A DNA stretch of 64,000 bases from Candidatus Trichofilum aggregatum. Its GTDB lineage: Bacteria > Chloroflexota > Anaerolineae > Promineifilales > Promineifilaceae. A model generated the notes under the pieces. It was not told the origin of the DNA and made no database searches. It saw nothing but the letters and a program-made list of their open reading frames with translations. The DNA lies in the NCBI GenBank assembly GCA_016716885.1, contig JADJUV010000023.1, positions 1-64,000 on the forward strand. Reading direction: 5' to 3'. Each line of letters begins with the position of its first letter. The stretch's first letter is position 1. A program made the position numbers and the translations under genes. Below, piece by piece: positions 18,152 to 28,353 of this stretch.

Positions 18152-21100
18152 TTATCCTGCTTTGGGGAGGGCAACATAAAACGAACTGCCCTTTTTTAAC
18201 TCACTTGTGACCCACACCCGCCCTTTATGCGCCTCAATAATTCGTTTTACCAGGGCTAAGCCGATACCTGTCCCCCCAAATCGCCGCTTGGATGAGCCGT
18301 CTACCTGGTAAAAACGGTCAAAAATGCGGTCGAGTTTGTCTTGAGGGACACCAATACCTTGATCCGAAACAATCATCAATACTTCATTGGCTGTTTCCCG
18401 AACTTCCACAAATACCGTGCCCCCGTCCGGGCTGAACTTTATGGCATTGGCTACCAGGTTATCCAAAACCTGGGTGATACGCCCTTTGTCGGCATATATG
18501 CGCCCCTCAGGTATGGGCTGAATGGCGGTTATAAGCAGGTTCACGCCAAATTTCACATTGAGTTTATGTCCGGCAACCGCCAGGCGCACCAAATCCCCCA
18601 AGGAAAAGAGCGTTGGCTCCAGATTCCCTTCTTCAATACGCTGTAGCGTAACAATATCTTCTATCAGTCGCGTAATTTCTGATGTTTTGGTGGACACAAT
18701 CTGGAGTGCGGCGCGTTGTTCGTCGGTGAGTAGCCCCATTTCGCCATCCATGAGCAAATCCACGTACCCCTTAACGAAGGTCAAGGGGGTTCGTAACTCA
18801 TGGGAAACGTTTTGCACCAGTTCATCTTTGAGCCGGTCACTTTCTTTGAGTTCTTCGTAGGCCAGAGAAAGCTCCTCGGCGTGTTCCTGGATTTCGCGCA
18901 CAAAATTAGCATTGGCGATGGCGACACTTACCTGCGCGGCCGCGACCGTCATCAGTTGAGCATCCTGTTCATCAAAACCATTAGGCAGATCACTGTCAAT
19001 CGTCAACGTGCCCAACACCGTATCCCGATGAATCAAAGGCACAGCCAACAAACTCCGCACCGTCTTATCAAAAAACAGGAAATTAGGATCCTCTTGCGTG
19101 TCTCGTTGATAAATAGCCTGCCGCTCTTGGACCGCCTGTCCCGACACCCCTTGGCCCAATTTCATCCGTTTCTTCAGGAATTCTGGCTTAATACCGACCG
19201 CCGCCTCAATCACCAGTTCATCATCATGCAACAACGAAATCGAACTGGCGCGAGCATCTAACAACCTCTGCAAAACTTCCACCGTCGTCTGCATGACCGA
19301 TCCCAGCTCCAACTTACCCGTCACCTGCTGGGCCATATCCACCAGGGCCGACATCGCCTGAAGCTGATGTTGTAAATTGTCAAACAAATTAGCATTATGG
19401 ACCGCTACCGCCGCCTGATCCGCCAGTAAATTTAGCAGAATTAACTCATCATCGCTGAAAGTATGTTCATGCAAATAAGCCGCCGTAAACGCCCCAATAA
19501 TCTGCTCGCCGCGTTTGAGGGGAAAACCAGCAATGGCTTGCACCTCCCACATTTGTGACCCCTGGGACAAAAACAGGGGGTGCTCCTGAGCATGATTAAT
19601 GACCATAGGTTGTCCGTTGCGCACCACCGTCGCCGTCAGACCATCGGGGCGGGGTGGAGCAATGGGAACCTGGTGCCCATCCCGCCATAACGCCAGACCA
19701 TACCCAAATGTCTGGCGGTCGGCATCATAAAGGTAGATGTGCAGGTTGGTGGCCGTAACCAAACGCAAGGCCGATTCACCAATCGTGTTCAGAACCTCCC
19801 GCAGAGCCAGGGGCGAATTGATTTGTAGGGCAATTTTCTGGAAAGCAGAAAGCTCTTCAATGCGTTGTTGAGCCTGAGCAAATAGACGAGCATGATCCAG
19901 GGCTACCGCCGCCTGGTTAGCCAGGTTTTTGGTCAGACGAATTTCATGGGTTTCAAATGCGCGTGCCTCTTCGGCCAGCCCCAGCCCCAATAGGCCCAGA
20001 AAACGGTCTCGCCATACCAGGGGAACCAGCAAAAGCGATTGCAGGCCAACCATATCTAATAAAGCGTGTTCCTCGGCTGATTGGGTAGGGGAGTAAACAA
20101 GTTGGCGGACTTCCTGGCTGGTGAACATTTGCCGCACAATGGGCAATTTATCCCAATCCGTCAGCGTGCCCAGGCCTATATGGCGTCCGGGTTTGTCCGG
20201 GTTTGCCTTATTTTCATGGGCCACCGTTTCTAGTACCTGGCGCGCCTCATCCCACACAAAAAATGGTGCAACTATCGACATCCAGGGCACTGACCATCTC
20301 TTTGATAATGGTTTTGAGAACGGTTTCCTGATCCAGGTTAGCCGACATGGTGGCACTGGCTTCGTAAAGGGTGGTCAGCTCGGCCAGTTGTTGTTGGGTT
20401 TTGCGGTGCAAATCGGCATTGTGAACAGCGATGGCAGCATGAGAAGCCAGTGTGGTGATGAGCCAGGCTTCTTGTTCACGGTAGGCGTTTTGTTTGTGGC
20501 TTTCCAGGAGAAGTAAACCTAGCACCTGATCGCTGGCGACCAAGGGGGTGCCAATCCAGGAACCGACGTTTTCCTGCCCGCCAAGTTCAGCCAACGGGGT
20601 CTTCACCGACATCGTCAATGACAATGGGTTCCCTGGTTTTGAGGATGGATTGCAGCAGGCTTGTTTGTTGCCAGGTTTGGCCAATGTGGGCCGTAATGAG
20701 TTGGTCGTCGCCCTCGCCCCGATAGACGAAGAAGCTAGGTTCGTTGTTTTTGATGAGGGCTACGATGCCACAATCAAAGGCCACGACCTGAGATAAGGCG
20801 CTGAGAATGTGATCCAGGACGATATCGAGTTCGAGAGAGGTGCTCACAATCGCGGCCGCTTTCTGAAGGGCTTCAGCCATACGAAATTGTTGGGCGGTGC
20901 GTTCGGCCAGTTCGTTGGTGGTGGTGTATAGGTTGGCGTTGTCTATGATGACCGCCAGGTGGCCAGCAATGGCCGCTAACAGGTAGTAGTCAGATTCATC
21001 AAACTGATGGGGTTCAGGGTGTTGGATGGAAATAACCCCGACGACCGCATCTTTAACCTGCATAGGAAAACAGAGAATGGAACGGGGGTTGGGGTCTTCA

Positions 21101-22167
21101 GACAAGAGGCCAGGGACGGGTCGTTCGGCTGTTTGCCAATCTTCCGTGGCAAATGGCTCATTGTTGCGGATGACCCAGGTCATCAGGCTAGAGCGATCAA
21201 AGACGGAGATGGCGGTGAGTTCGATTTCCTGGTTGTTGTGGTAAGCCAGGGGAAAGGTGACAAGTTGGTTTTCGACATCGTATAGACCGATGTAGCAGTT
21301 GGGGGCATGGAAGGCTTGAACCAGTTGTTGGTGAATTTCCCGCAGGGTCGGTTTGAGTGGTTTGAGCAGGCGGGCGGATTCGGTGATGCTGTAAATGGTC
21401 TCGATGCGTTGGGACTGTTGCCATTTTTGGCGGTTGTATTTGTCCTGGCTGATGGCTACCCCTAACTGCCCGGCGATGACTTGCAAGGCGGTGAAGGTAG
21501 GCGGGGTACTGATTTGTGTGGTGGGGCCAATGACGCGGCCAAAGGGCTTCGGTGGCTTCACCGATGATGATGGGGATAAGTACTTCGCCAGGTTTTATCG
21601 GGAGATGGCGAAGATCAGGTCGTTGTTTTCGGCCATGGCCTGGGCAAAATTTTCATTAACGGAGAGGGGCACTCATCAGGTCAGAATTTTCTGGGCCGAT
21701 GATGAAGCGGGGGTAGAGTTGCCATTCGACGGTATCTACGACGAGAAGTTGGGCACTGCAATAGGGGAAATGTTCCGGCCATTCGTGTTGAAGCAAATCC
21801 AATGTGGTTTGGATATCGCGGCGCCCGGAGATGGCCTGGTTGAGTTTGTGGAGCAGGTTTATTTGTGGGGGGGGTGTGTTGAGCCTCGCGGCCGCGTCGC
21901 TGACCATCCCGGCGACCAATTCGACCAGGGCGATTTCCTCGGCCTGAAAGGGAGTTGCCCAGGTTCAAACCACCCCACTGCCCCCCAATGTGGGGTAATT
22001 TCCCGGGCTAGATTGGTGGGGTGGGCGTGAAGGGGATGTTCGCTAATGGCAGCAGATGTTCTTACGCAAAACCTGCTGACAATTTCCTCCAGATTCCCCT
22101 GAGTCTGACGTATATTTTGGTTTAATTGGTTGAGTGAGAGAAAAATCTCGGCATGGGCTGGCTTCAT
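18152..22167 (-). pseudogene. Giant multi-GAF sensor histidine kinase, split by several frameshifts
   Basis: One gene of about 1,340 codons is spread over at least five open segments on the minus strand. From ATG 22167 (AGGTGA upstream), the segments are 21859-22167, 21656-21919, 20587-21561, 20247-20684 and 18152-20356. They align end to end as tandem GAF domains (at least five; repeated ..NAANL..A..Q style helices such as VAVHNANLFDNLQHQL), ending in HisKA (NVSHELRTPLTFVKGYVDLL) and HATPase (DNLVANAIKFSPDGG; GGTGIGLALVKRIIEAHKG). There are no TM segments, so it is a soluble sensor. Two junctions are clear: the A6 run at 20258-20263 (gives SCTIFFVWDEA) and the G4 run at 20595-20598 (gives VGEDPLAELGG). 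Others lie near 21540-21660 and 21890-21960. The C-terminal ORF alone is a plausible kinase of 700 residues if translated. Confidence 0.8.
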
Positions 22168-22363
22168 AGGTAACAATTCACCTGATGGGGGCGCGGGATA
22201 ATTTGTGTTCAACCCTGTCAGTATACCGTATTCATCCCATCAAGTCAGCATAAAAAAGCCGTGACAAAAAGGGAGAATGATCCTCATTCGCTGTTGGCCC
22301 GGCCCGAAAAGGGGGTGCGAAAAATGAGGGCTGATTGGTTACACGTATTGAGGGCGCCGGTTT

Positions 22364-23422
22364 TTGACCTGGTCAGGTCTTATCCAACATTATCGGGTAA
22401 ATCTATTCCTTGGGGTGCTTGACCTGGCAAGGTCCCATCACGCTCAACGAGGCGTAATACCCCCTCATCCGGGCCGAGCGGGTCTGCAACTGTATCTGAA
22501 ATATGAAGGGTTGAATCCCACCGGCTCGTTCAAGGATCGAGGGATGACCGTGGCGATTTCCCAGGCGGTGTATGAAGGGGCCAAAACGGTCATTTGTGCC
22601 AGCACCGGTAATACAGCCGCCAGCGCGGCCGCGTACTCCGCTCGTGCCGGTCTGCGCTGTATCGTCCTGGTTCCCGAAGGCAAAATTGCTCTGGGCAAAC
22701 TGGCCGCCTGCCTGGCTTATGGGGCCGAAGTCGTCAGCATCGAAGGCTCGTTTGATGATGGGTTGCGCCTGGTGCAGGAAATCAGCCAACAATACCCCAT
22801 CGCCCTGGTCAACTCGGTTAACCCCTGGCGGTTGGAAGGGCAAAAGACGGGTGCGTTTGAGATTTGTGATCAACTCGGCGGCCGCGCCCCGGACTGGCAC
22901 TGTTTGCCTGTGGGCAATGCGGGCAACATCTCGGCCTACTGGATGGGGTACAAGGAGTATGGCCGGGGGTTGCCCCACATGTTAGGGGGACAGGCAGAAG
23001 GAGCGGCTCCGATTGTGCGCGGCCGCGTGGTCGAAAAACCAGAAACCATCGCCACCGCCATTCGCATCGGCAACCCGGCCCGCTGGCGGCAAGCCGTAGA
23101 AGCCCTGGACGAGTCCGATGGCCTCATTACGGCTATCAGCGACGAGCAGATTTTGATCTCCTGGAAGCAATTAGCTAGCCTGGAAGGGGTGTTTGTCGAG
23201 CCAGCCTCAGCCACTGGTTTGGCCGCTTTGCAGAAGGAGATTACCTTGGGCAACCTGGATCCAACGGGTAAAACGGCGGTCTGCATCATGACCGGGCACG
23301 GTCTCAAGGACCCGGACACAGCGATGGAAAATGGCTTCACCCCCACGGGCGATTCCCGCCACCCTGGACCCTCTTGCCCGTATTGTACACCCCTAACCAT
23401 CTCCCAATGGTTGAATGGTTGA
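22364..23422 (+). CDS. thrC: Threonine synthase, with disturbed N terminus
   Basis: PLP-dependent beta-elimination/replacement of O-phosphohomoserine to threonine. Seen: LKYEGLNPTGSFKDRGM (Schiff-base Lys57), ICASTGNTAASAAAYSARAG, VNSVNPWRLEGQKTGAFEI, LPVGNAGNISAYWMGYKEY, and FVEPASATGLAAL. There are 352 residues, as in Gram-positive-type ThrC. Start: TTG 22364 with GAGGG nine bases upstream gives MTW-GLI, the normal ThrC beginning. Residues about 12-42 look wrong in this frame, while the adjacent frame encodes PITLNEA-YPLIRAERV, very like the expected ITLNEGNTPLIRA. A compensating pair of indels between about 22395 and 22480 is likely. The core is intact. Octamers at 22625, 22878, 23019. Confidence 0.9.
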   Translation: MTWSGLIQHYRVNLFLGVLDLARSHHAQRGVIPPHPGRAGLQLYLKYEGLNPTGSFKDRGMTVAISQAVYEGAKTVICASTGNTAASAAAYSARAGLRCIVLVPEGKIALGKLAACLAYGAEVVSIEGSFDDGLRLVQEISQQYPIALVNSVNPWRLEGQKTGAFEICDQLGGRAPDWHCLPVGNAGNISAYWMGYKEYGRGLPHMLGGQAEGAAPIVRGRVVEKPETIATAIRIGNPARWRQAVEALDESDGLITAISDEQILISWKQLASLEGVFVEPASATGLAALQKEITLGNLDPTGKTAVCIMTGHGLKDPDTAMENGFTPTGDSRHPGPSCPYCTPLTISQWLNG

Positions 23423-23534
23423 ACTGTTGAATGGGGTTTGGCGGAGAGGCTGCCCAGGAAAAACTTCGCCTTCATTAGTTCAGTTCTTTCGCAGACGGAA
23501 GGCTCATCTGTTAGGGGCTGGACTTTAGCGAAAA

Positions 23535-24391
23535 TTAGTGACCGACAAATCCTCGGTCTCCCCTACAGGCGAGATTGAAAACTGAATTCCAAACCATGTC
23601 TGTTATGGGCTCAAAAGCGAGGAATTCGTACTGTACCCACCCTTCCAGGCCGTCTACGGTGCTGATTTCTTGCCACAGGATGCCGCCCTGGTTAGCCCGG
23701 CCGGGCAAGAGTAGCACGGTATCCCCCTGATTGAGCAAACCAATGGTCTGGCTGCCGCCCGGATAACGACGGATGAAGAGGGTGCTCCCATCTGTGTTCA
23801 CCAGAGCAGTTGGCCCGCTGATGGGAGTAGGTGTCCAGGTAGGCGTGGGGGATTGGGTCGGCGAGGGGGTCGGTGTGGGGTGCGCCTGGGCGTGGGGTCG
23901 GCGTTTGGGTGGGTGTGGCGGATGGGACACGGGTGGGCGGGGCGACGGCGGTGACGGTGGGAGTCGTGGTGATGGTGGTCGCCGTCACCGTGGTGGTAAT
24001 GGGTGAACTGGGTGCTGTTTCAGCCGGGGGTGGCCCGCCAAAGGCCCCGGTTACAGGAGTCAATGGGGCCGGGGTGACCGCCTCTTCGCGCCCGAAGCTC
24101 CCAGGTTGGGCTGGGCAGAATGACCACATTGTCAAATTGGGAGGTGGGGGTAGATGGGACGTTGGCGGTTGTGCCGGGTTCTGCGCTGTTGCCCAAAGGC
24201 ACACCCGCCACAAAAAACCCAATCAGCAACAACAACAGGGCGAAGGCGTAGCCGGTGAGGGAGCGCACGGAAACGGGTAACCCGGCGCGGCGGGCCAGGG
24301 CGGGAGTTTGAATGAAGAGGGCCAGCCCTAAGATGAGCAAGGCACCGATAGCGGAGAGGGCCATGCCCCATAAGGTCCAAAGTGGAAACAT
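23535..24391 (-). pseudogene. Membrane-anchored SH3-domain protein with Thr/Pro linker, two frameshifts
   Basis: Three overlapping frames form one chain. 24020-24391 gives the N terminus with two TM segments (LWGMALSAIGALLILGLALFI; YAFALLLLLIGFFVAGV). 23692-24222 gives a long Thr/Pro-rich linker (TVTATTITTTPTVTAVAPPT). 23535-23930 gives a bacterial SH3 domain (ALVNTDGSTLFIRRYPGGSQTIGLLNQGDTVLLL...GILWQEISTVDGLEGWV). Frame switches are near 24090 and 23885. The layout (cytoplasmic start, linker, outer SH3) implies binding of cell wall or surface polymers. The linker type matches the tail of the Ser/Thr kinase at 60.8 kb. Confidence 0.7.
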
Positions 24392-24482
24392 AACGAAGCG
24401 ATTATAACGAGTTCAAAGGCAAGGTGTTAATCTGCGGCCGCACGTTAAGCAACAACCAAGATTACCCCCATTTCGCCAACGG

Positions 24483-25139
24483 CTAACCTCGTTGCTTTTG
24501 GCGGCGTTCCTGCCGACGGATGCGGCCGCGGACATCAAAATAGCGTTCGGCTCCCAGGAGCAGGCCATTGAGACCAAAGGCCAGCACCGCTACCACCACC
24601 GAACCCGCCACGATTTTGTCGTAACGGTTCTGAGCAATGCCATCAAAAAGCAACGTCCCCAACCCCCCGGCGGCAAATTTGGCCCCAATGGTGGCAATCG
24701 CCACCGCCACCACCGCGGCAATACGCATCCCCGCCAGAATCACCGGCAGCGCCAACGGCAACTGCACCCGCCACCACCGTTGCCAGCCATTCATGCCTAA
24801 ACCGGTAGCCGCTTCTATCACCTCGGCGGGCACCCCCTGTAACCCCACCACCGTATTACGCACCAGAATAATCTGGGTGTAGATGATCAGCGCCACAATG
24901 ACGGTTGTCCGACCCAGACCAAACAGGGGCAACAAAAGAATGAGCAGGGCGATGCTGGGGATGGTATAGAAAATCCCCAGCAACCCCATCACCGGGGTTG
25001 CCAGCCGCCCATACCGCACCAGCAAGACGCCCAAAGGCACAGCCAGCAAGGTGGCAATGATCAGAGCGGTCACGGTCATGCTCAGATGTTGACCCATCAG
25101 GCGGAAGATAATGGCGGGGTTGTTGAGAATGTAGGTCAT
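24483..25139 (-). CDS. Osmoprotectant ABC transporter permease (OpuCB/OpuBB type)
   Basis: Start chosen at ATG 25139 (MTYILNNPAIIFRLMGQHL, the family N terminus); the frame stays open 51 bp further upstream but that part is not protein-like. There are 218 residues with about five to six TM segments and the permease EAA-like loop (VIEAATGLGMNGWQRWWRVQLPLALPVILAG). It ends with a basic tail after LNGLLLGAERYFD. It is the last gene of a four-gene minus-strand operon: permease, binding protein, ATPase, permease. Such systems import glycine betaine, choline, carnitine or similar solutes. No ribosome-binding site is evident, and 80 bp separates it from the ATPase stop. Confidence 0.9.
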   Translation of the reverse strand: MTYILNNPAIIFRLMGQHLSMTVTALIIATLLAVPLGVLLVRYGRLATPVMGLLGIFYTIPSIALLILLLPLFGLGRTTVIVALIIYTQIILVRNTVVGLQGVPAEVIEAATGLGMNGWQRWWRVQLPLALPVILAGMRIAAVVAVAIATIGAKFAAGGLGTLLFDGIAQNRYDKIVAGSVVVAVLAFGLNGLLLGAERYFDVRGRIRRQERRQKQRG

Positions 25140-25219
25140 AAGGGAAGAGTGGAATGGGGAAAGGTGAGGGGGGAGAGGGCCACAAATCACAGTCTCTCGT
25201 CACCAGTCTCTTTTTTCCT

Positions 25220-26170
25220 TTACCCAGCGCTGAGTTGGATGCCGCGTAAGGTGAGCAGGCCTACCGGTTTGTCACCGTCCAGGACGACGAGGGCGTGCTG
25301 GTCGGTACTAAGGAGCATGGAGAGGGCCTGGCGCAGGTTTTCGTGGCAGTTGACAGTGGGTTGGCCGTCGAGGTTGAAGGGGGAAGGTAGCGGTTCCATC
25401 GCGGCCGCGACCCGCAACAAACTTAGCTGCCGCACAATATCATCCGCCCCAATCAGGGCATGGACAAATTCATCAACCGGGCGGCGAAGCAGATCAAAGG
25501 GAGCCGCATATTGCACCACCTGCCCGGCTCGCATCACCACAATTTTGTCAGCCAGACGCAACGCCTCTTCCACATCATGAGTCACAAACAAAATCGTCTT
25601 CTTGAGCTTCTGCTGTAAATCCAGCAACGCATTCTGCAAACCCGCCCGAGTAATCGCATCAATCGCCCCAAACGGCTCATCCATCAAAATCAGCCCCGGA
25701 TCACCCGCCAGGGCGCGAGCCACCCCCACCCGCTGCCGTTGCCCCCCTGACATTTGTGAAGGGTAACGCTCGCGGTACTCCTGACTGGGTAAATCCACCA
25801 GATCCAGCAACTCATTTACCCGTTGGCTGATGCGCTCTGGCTCCCAGCCCAACAAGGTGGGCACCACACTCACATTTTGGGCCACCGTCATGTGGGGAAA
25901 CAGACCAATCTGCTGGATAACGTAGCCAATTTGCCGCCGGAGCATGACCGGTTCAATCTGGCGGATATCTTGTCCACCCAACCAGATAGTGCCCCCGGTG
26001 GGTTCAATCAGCCGGTTGACCATTTTCAGCAGGGTGGTTTTGCCACAACCAGAAGGGCCTAACAAGACGACAAAACTGCCCTCAGCGACCTCAAAATTGC
26101 AGTTGTCCACGGCTGGGCGAGGGGCGTTGGTAAATTGTTTGGAGACGTTATCGAAGCGGATGGTGGTCAT
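25220..26170 (-). CDS. Osmoprotectant ABC transporter ATP-binding protein (OpuCA/OpuBA type)
   Basis: The protein has 316 residues. Walker A GPSGCGKTT (38-46), Q-loop region GYVIQQIGLFPHMT, signature MSGGQRQRVGVARAL, Walker B LILMDEPFGAID, and H-loop LFVTHDVEEAL. The C-terminal 60 residues (VNCHENLRQALSMLLSTDQHALVVLDGDKPVGLLTL) look like a single CBS motif, where full OpuCA proteins carry two; in such transporters CBS motifs sense ionic strength. The CBS part is therefore reduced. This suits a cytoplasmic ATPase dimer serving the flanking permeases. Confidence 0.93.
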   Translation of the reverse strand: MTTIRFDNVSKQFTNAPRPAVDNCNFEVAEGSFVVLLGPSGCGKTTLLKMVNRLIEPTGGTIWLGGQDIRQIEPVMLRRQIGYVIQQIGLFPHMTVAQNVSVVPTLLGWEPERISQRVNELLDLVDLPSQEYRERYPSQMSGGQRQRVGVARALAGDPGLILMDEPFGAIDAITRAGLQNALLDLQQKLKKTILFVTHDVEEALRLADKIVVMRAGQVVQYAAPFDLLRRPVDEFVHALIGADDIVRQLSLLRVAAAMEPLPSPFNLDGQPTVNCHENLRQALSMLLSTDQHALVVLDGDKPVGLLTLRGIQLSAG

Positions 26171-26179
26171 AGAAATAGA

Positions 26180-26263
26180 AGAGGAGACTGAGAGACTAAG
26201 AGATTAAGAGACTGAATGACCAATCTCTCAGTCTCTCATTCTCTCAGTTACTCATTCTCTCAG
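26180..26263. repeat. Family C-like CTCT/GAGA repeat in the OpuC operon
   Basis: GAGACTGAGAGACTAAGAGA (26183-26202) followed by the reverse motif AATCTCTCAGTCTCTCATTC (26221-26240) and two partial copies to 26271. It sits in the gap between the binding-protein and ATPase genes and overlaps the end of the binding-protein gene. Confidence 0.65.
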
Positions 26264-27172
26264 TTACTCACTAATCAGCCCTTCTTGCACTAAAAACTCC
26301 CGTGCTACATCGACAGGTTCGCGGCCGTTGCCAGAGACTTCGTTATTCAGCCGTTGCATGGTGGCATCGGTCAGAAGCGGGGCTAGCGTGTTGAGCACAT
26401 CGGCTACTTCGGAGTTTTCATCCAGCACTTCTTGCCGAATGACCGGGGCGATCTGGTAGGGGGGATACAGCCCTTTGTCGTCTACCAGAGAGAGCAGGTC
26501 ATAGGCTGCCAGCTCACCATCCGTGCCGAAGGCGACTACGACATCCGCTTCGCCATTGAGCAGGGCCTGATAGCGCAACCCCGGATCAACGGTGAGGAAG
26601 TTGGCAAAGGTGAAGTCGCCATAAACCTGTTTGAGGCCGGGGATACCATCTTCACGCTCGGCAAATTCCGGGGGGCCAATGAGGACGAGTTGATCGGCGT
26701 TGGCGACCATATCGGAGAAGGTGGTGATGCCTAGCTCAGCGGCGCGTTCGCGAGTCATGGCCAAAGCCTGGGTGTTGTTCATGGGAGCGGGTTCTAGCCA
26801 TACCAGGTCAAACTGTTCCGCATAAGCGGCTTTAACCGCATCAAATACAGCCGCCGGATCACTCATGACATCCATTTGTAGGACAGTAAGCAAACCAGTG
26901 CCGGTGTATTCGGGGTAGACATCAATTTCGTCATTGAGGAGCGCTTCGTGGGCGATTGGGGTTCCACCCAGGTTGATTTTACGTTCAACGGTGTAACCGG
27001 CATCTTCCAAAAGTAGGGCATACATCTCGCCAACAATAAATTGTTCGGTGAAATCTTTTGAGGCCACAACAATGGTGCCCTTATCCCCGCCGCCGCAACT
27101 GGTCAGGGCCAGTGTCAGCATGAGTAAGAGGGGCCATAGTAGCCATTTTAGCGTTTTGCTATTGTGTTTCAT
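26264..27172 (-). CDS. Osmoprotectant ABC transporter substrate-binding lipoprotein (OpuCC/OsmF type)
   Basis: The protein has 302 residues. A lipoprotein signal (LLLMLTLALTSCGGG) precedes a betaine/choline-binding fold: TIVVASKDFTEQFIVGEMYALLLEDAGYTVERKINLGGT, then DVYPEYTGTGLLTVLQM, WLEPAPMNNTQALAMTRE and PPYQIAPVIRQEVLDENSEVADVLNTL. These match the OpuCC family (GSKNFTEQ.. and YPEYTGT). Some members bind glycine betaine or choline through aromatic cages, which cannot be verified here. It is octamer-free, with a near-miss GCGGCCGT at 26332. Start ATG 27172 lies behind GGAGAC. Confidence 0.92.
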   Translation of the reverse strand: MKHNSKTLKWLLWPLLLMLTLALTSCGGGDKGTIVVASKDFTEQFIVGEMYALLLEDAGYTVERKINLGGTPIAHEALLNDEIDVYPEYTGTGLLTVLQMDVMSDPAAVFDAVKAAYAEQFDLVWLEPAPMNNTQALAMTRERAAELGITTFSDMVANADQLVLIGPPEFAEREDGIPGLKQVYGDFTFANFLTVDPGLRYQALLNGEADVVVAFGTDGELAAYDLLSLVDDKGLYPPYQIAPVIRQEVLDENSEVADVLNTLAPLLTDATMQRLNNEVSGNGREPVDVAREFLVQEGLISE

Positions 27173-27278
27173 GGGGTCTCCTTCCTTGATTTTAGAGCTA
27201 AAACATTAAACCTCTCCACAAATTCTCCTGCGGGGAGAGGGGAATAACGGGGAATGGGTTGGTAGAATAGTCTTGATC

Positions 27279-28028
27279 TTAGGAATGGTCATGGGACAGG
27301 CGAGTTGTGACTCGGCATTGTTTGTCCCGTGCCAGGCACTGTTTGTCAACTGTTGGAAACTCTTCCTTGCCAGCGGCCAATTGCCTTAATCCGGTGGTTG
27401 AAAGCGGGCTTGTAACCTGCCCCAGGCCCACATCGGCCAGCAGGGTGAGCAGAGCCACGGGCACAGCGCCAACAAGCAAGATGGGAATGTCGTATAGGGC
27501 GAAACCGCGCACGACGAATAACCCCAGCCCACCGACGCCGATGAAGGCGGCTAGGGTGGCACTGGCGATGACTTCGGTGGTGGCGGTACGAATACCGGCA
27601 ATGATGACGGGCAGGGCCAGGGGTGTTTCGATGTGGCGTAACACTTGCCAGTGGGTCATGCCCATGCCCAGAGCGGCTTCTTTGATGGCCGGACTGATGG
27701 TGCGGTAGGCGGCGTCGGTGTTGATGAGGACGGGGGGCAGGGCCAGGATGGTCAGGGCGATGGCGGCGGACGTGAAGGATAGGCCGAAGGTGGGAATTGC
27801 CAGAAATAAGATAGCCAGGCTGGGCACGACGCGCAAGGCGTTGCTGGTGTTGATGAAAAGGATCGCGGCCGCGTCCGACCGACTCGTCCATACCCCCAAC
27901 GGCACACACAGGGCAATCGCCACACCCAGGGCCAGGCCTACCAGGGAGAGGTGTTGGCGCAGGGCTTGAGCCAGTTCAGCCGTGTGCGCGGCCGCGTAGG
28001 TCATTGCTTCAGGTAACAGGTCTAACAT
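27279..28028 (-). CDS. Osmoprotectant ABC transporter permease with repeat-derived C-terminal tail
   Basis: First gene of the operon. Five or six TM segments, with LNTDAAYRT-like conserved loop (VLINTDAAYRTISPAIKEAALGMGMTHWQVLRHIETPLALPVIIAG) and GGLGLFVVRGFALYD. Residues 1-205 are family-like. The last about 25 residues (DKQCLARDKQCRVTTRLSHD) are encoded by a family A dispersed repeat half-copy (27324-27340) and flanking sequence, so the natural C terminus was probably replaced by insertion. Octamers at 27865 and 27988. No ribosome-binding site was scored. Confidence 0.9.
   Translation of the reverse strand: MLDLLPEAMTYAAAHTAELAQALRQHLSLVGLALGVAIALCVPLGVWTSRSDAAAILFINTSNALRVVPSLAILFLAIPTFGLSFTSAAIALTILALPPVLINTDAAYRTISPAIKEAALGMGMTHWQVLRHIETPLALPVIIAGIRTATTEVIASATLAAFIGVGGLGLFVVRGFALYDIPILLVGAVPVALLTLLADVGLGQVTSPLSTTGLRQLAAGKEEFPTVDKQCLARDKQCRVTTRLSHDHS
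27324..27340. repeat. Dispersed repeat, family A, half copy inside a permease gene
   Basis: GTCCCGTGCCAGGCACT matches the right arm of the 1867 element with one change. It lies within the reading frame of the permease, where it encodes part of its tail. Confidence 0.8.
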
Positions 28029-28353
28029 GGGCTTAATTAGTCAGGCAATGTGAACGATGGGGATCAAGCCAATAATTGCTTTGAACCTTGATGGTAAATA
28101 GGGGCGTTGTCTTACTTGGATTAGCTCGGTAGGAGCAGAAAAGTGGGGAAATTGGTTTAAGCGGGGCAAAGTGGTAGGGTGATCCGATGAGGAACCCATC
28201 TTGTCTATTATCGGCCCCGATTAATTTATTGTACGTCTTAAATTTTGTGCCTAGGGGAGCCATTAATTCCTTTCCTATTGGTAATGGAGGAGAAGCAGAG
28301 CAGTTTAATGGTAGCACATTTGAGCGGAAAACGTAAGCGTAAATTTCGCCTTT
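28029..28353. other. Intergenic region upstream of the osmoprotectant operon
   Basis: AT-richer 325 bp between the RlmI-like gene end and the first permease gene start, both on the minus strand. It should hold the operon promoter. No clear -35/-10 pair was seen. Frames at 28033-28317 have no family resemblance. Confidence 0.55.

Noticed and set aside
26325..26340. Further GCGGCCGC in the osmoprotectant-binding protein gene
   Set aside because: The sequence is GCGGCCGT, a one-base miss, so it was not counted.
28033..28317. 94-codon frame upstream of the osmoprotectant permease
   Set aside because: No family signal. Likely the promoter region.
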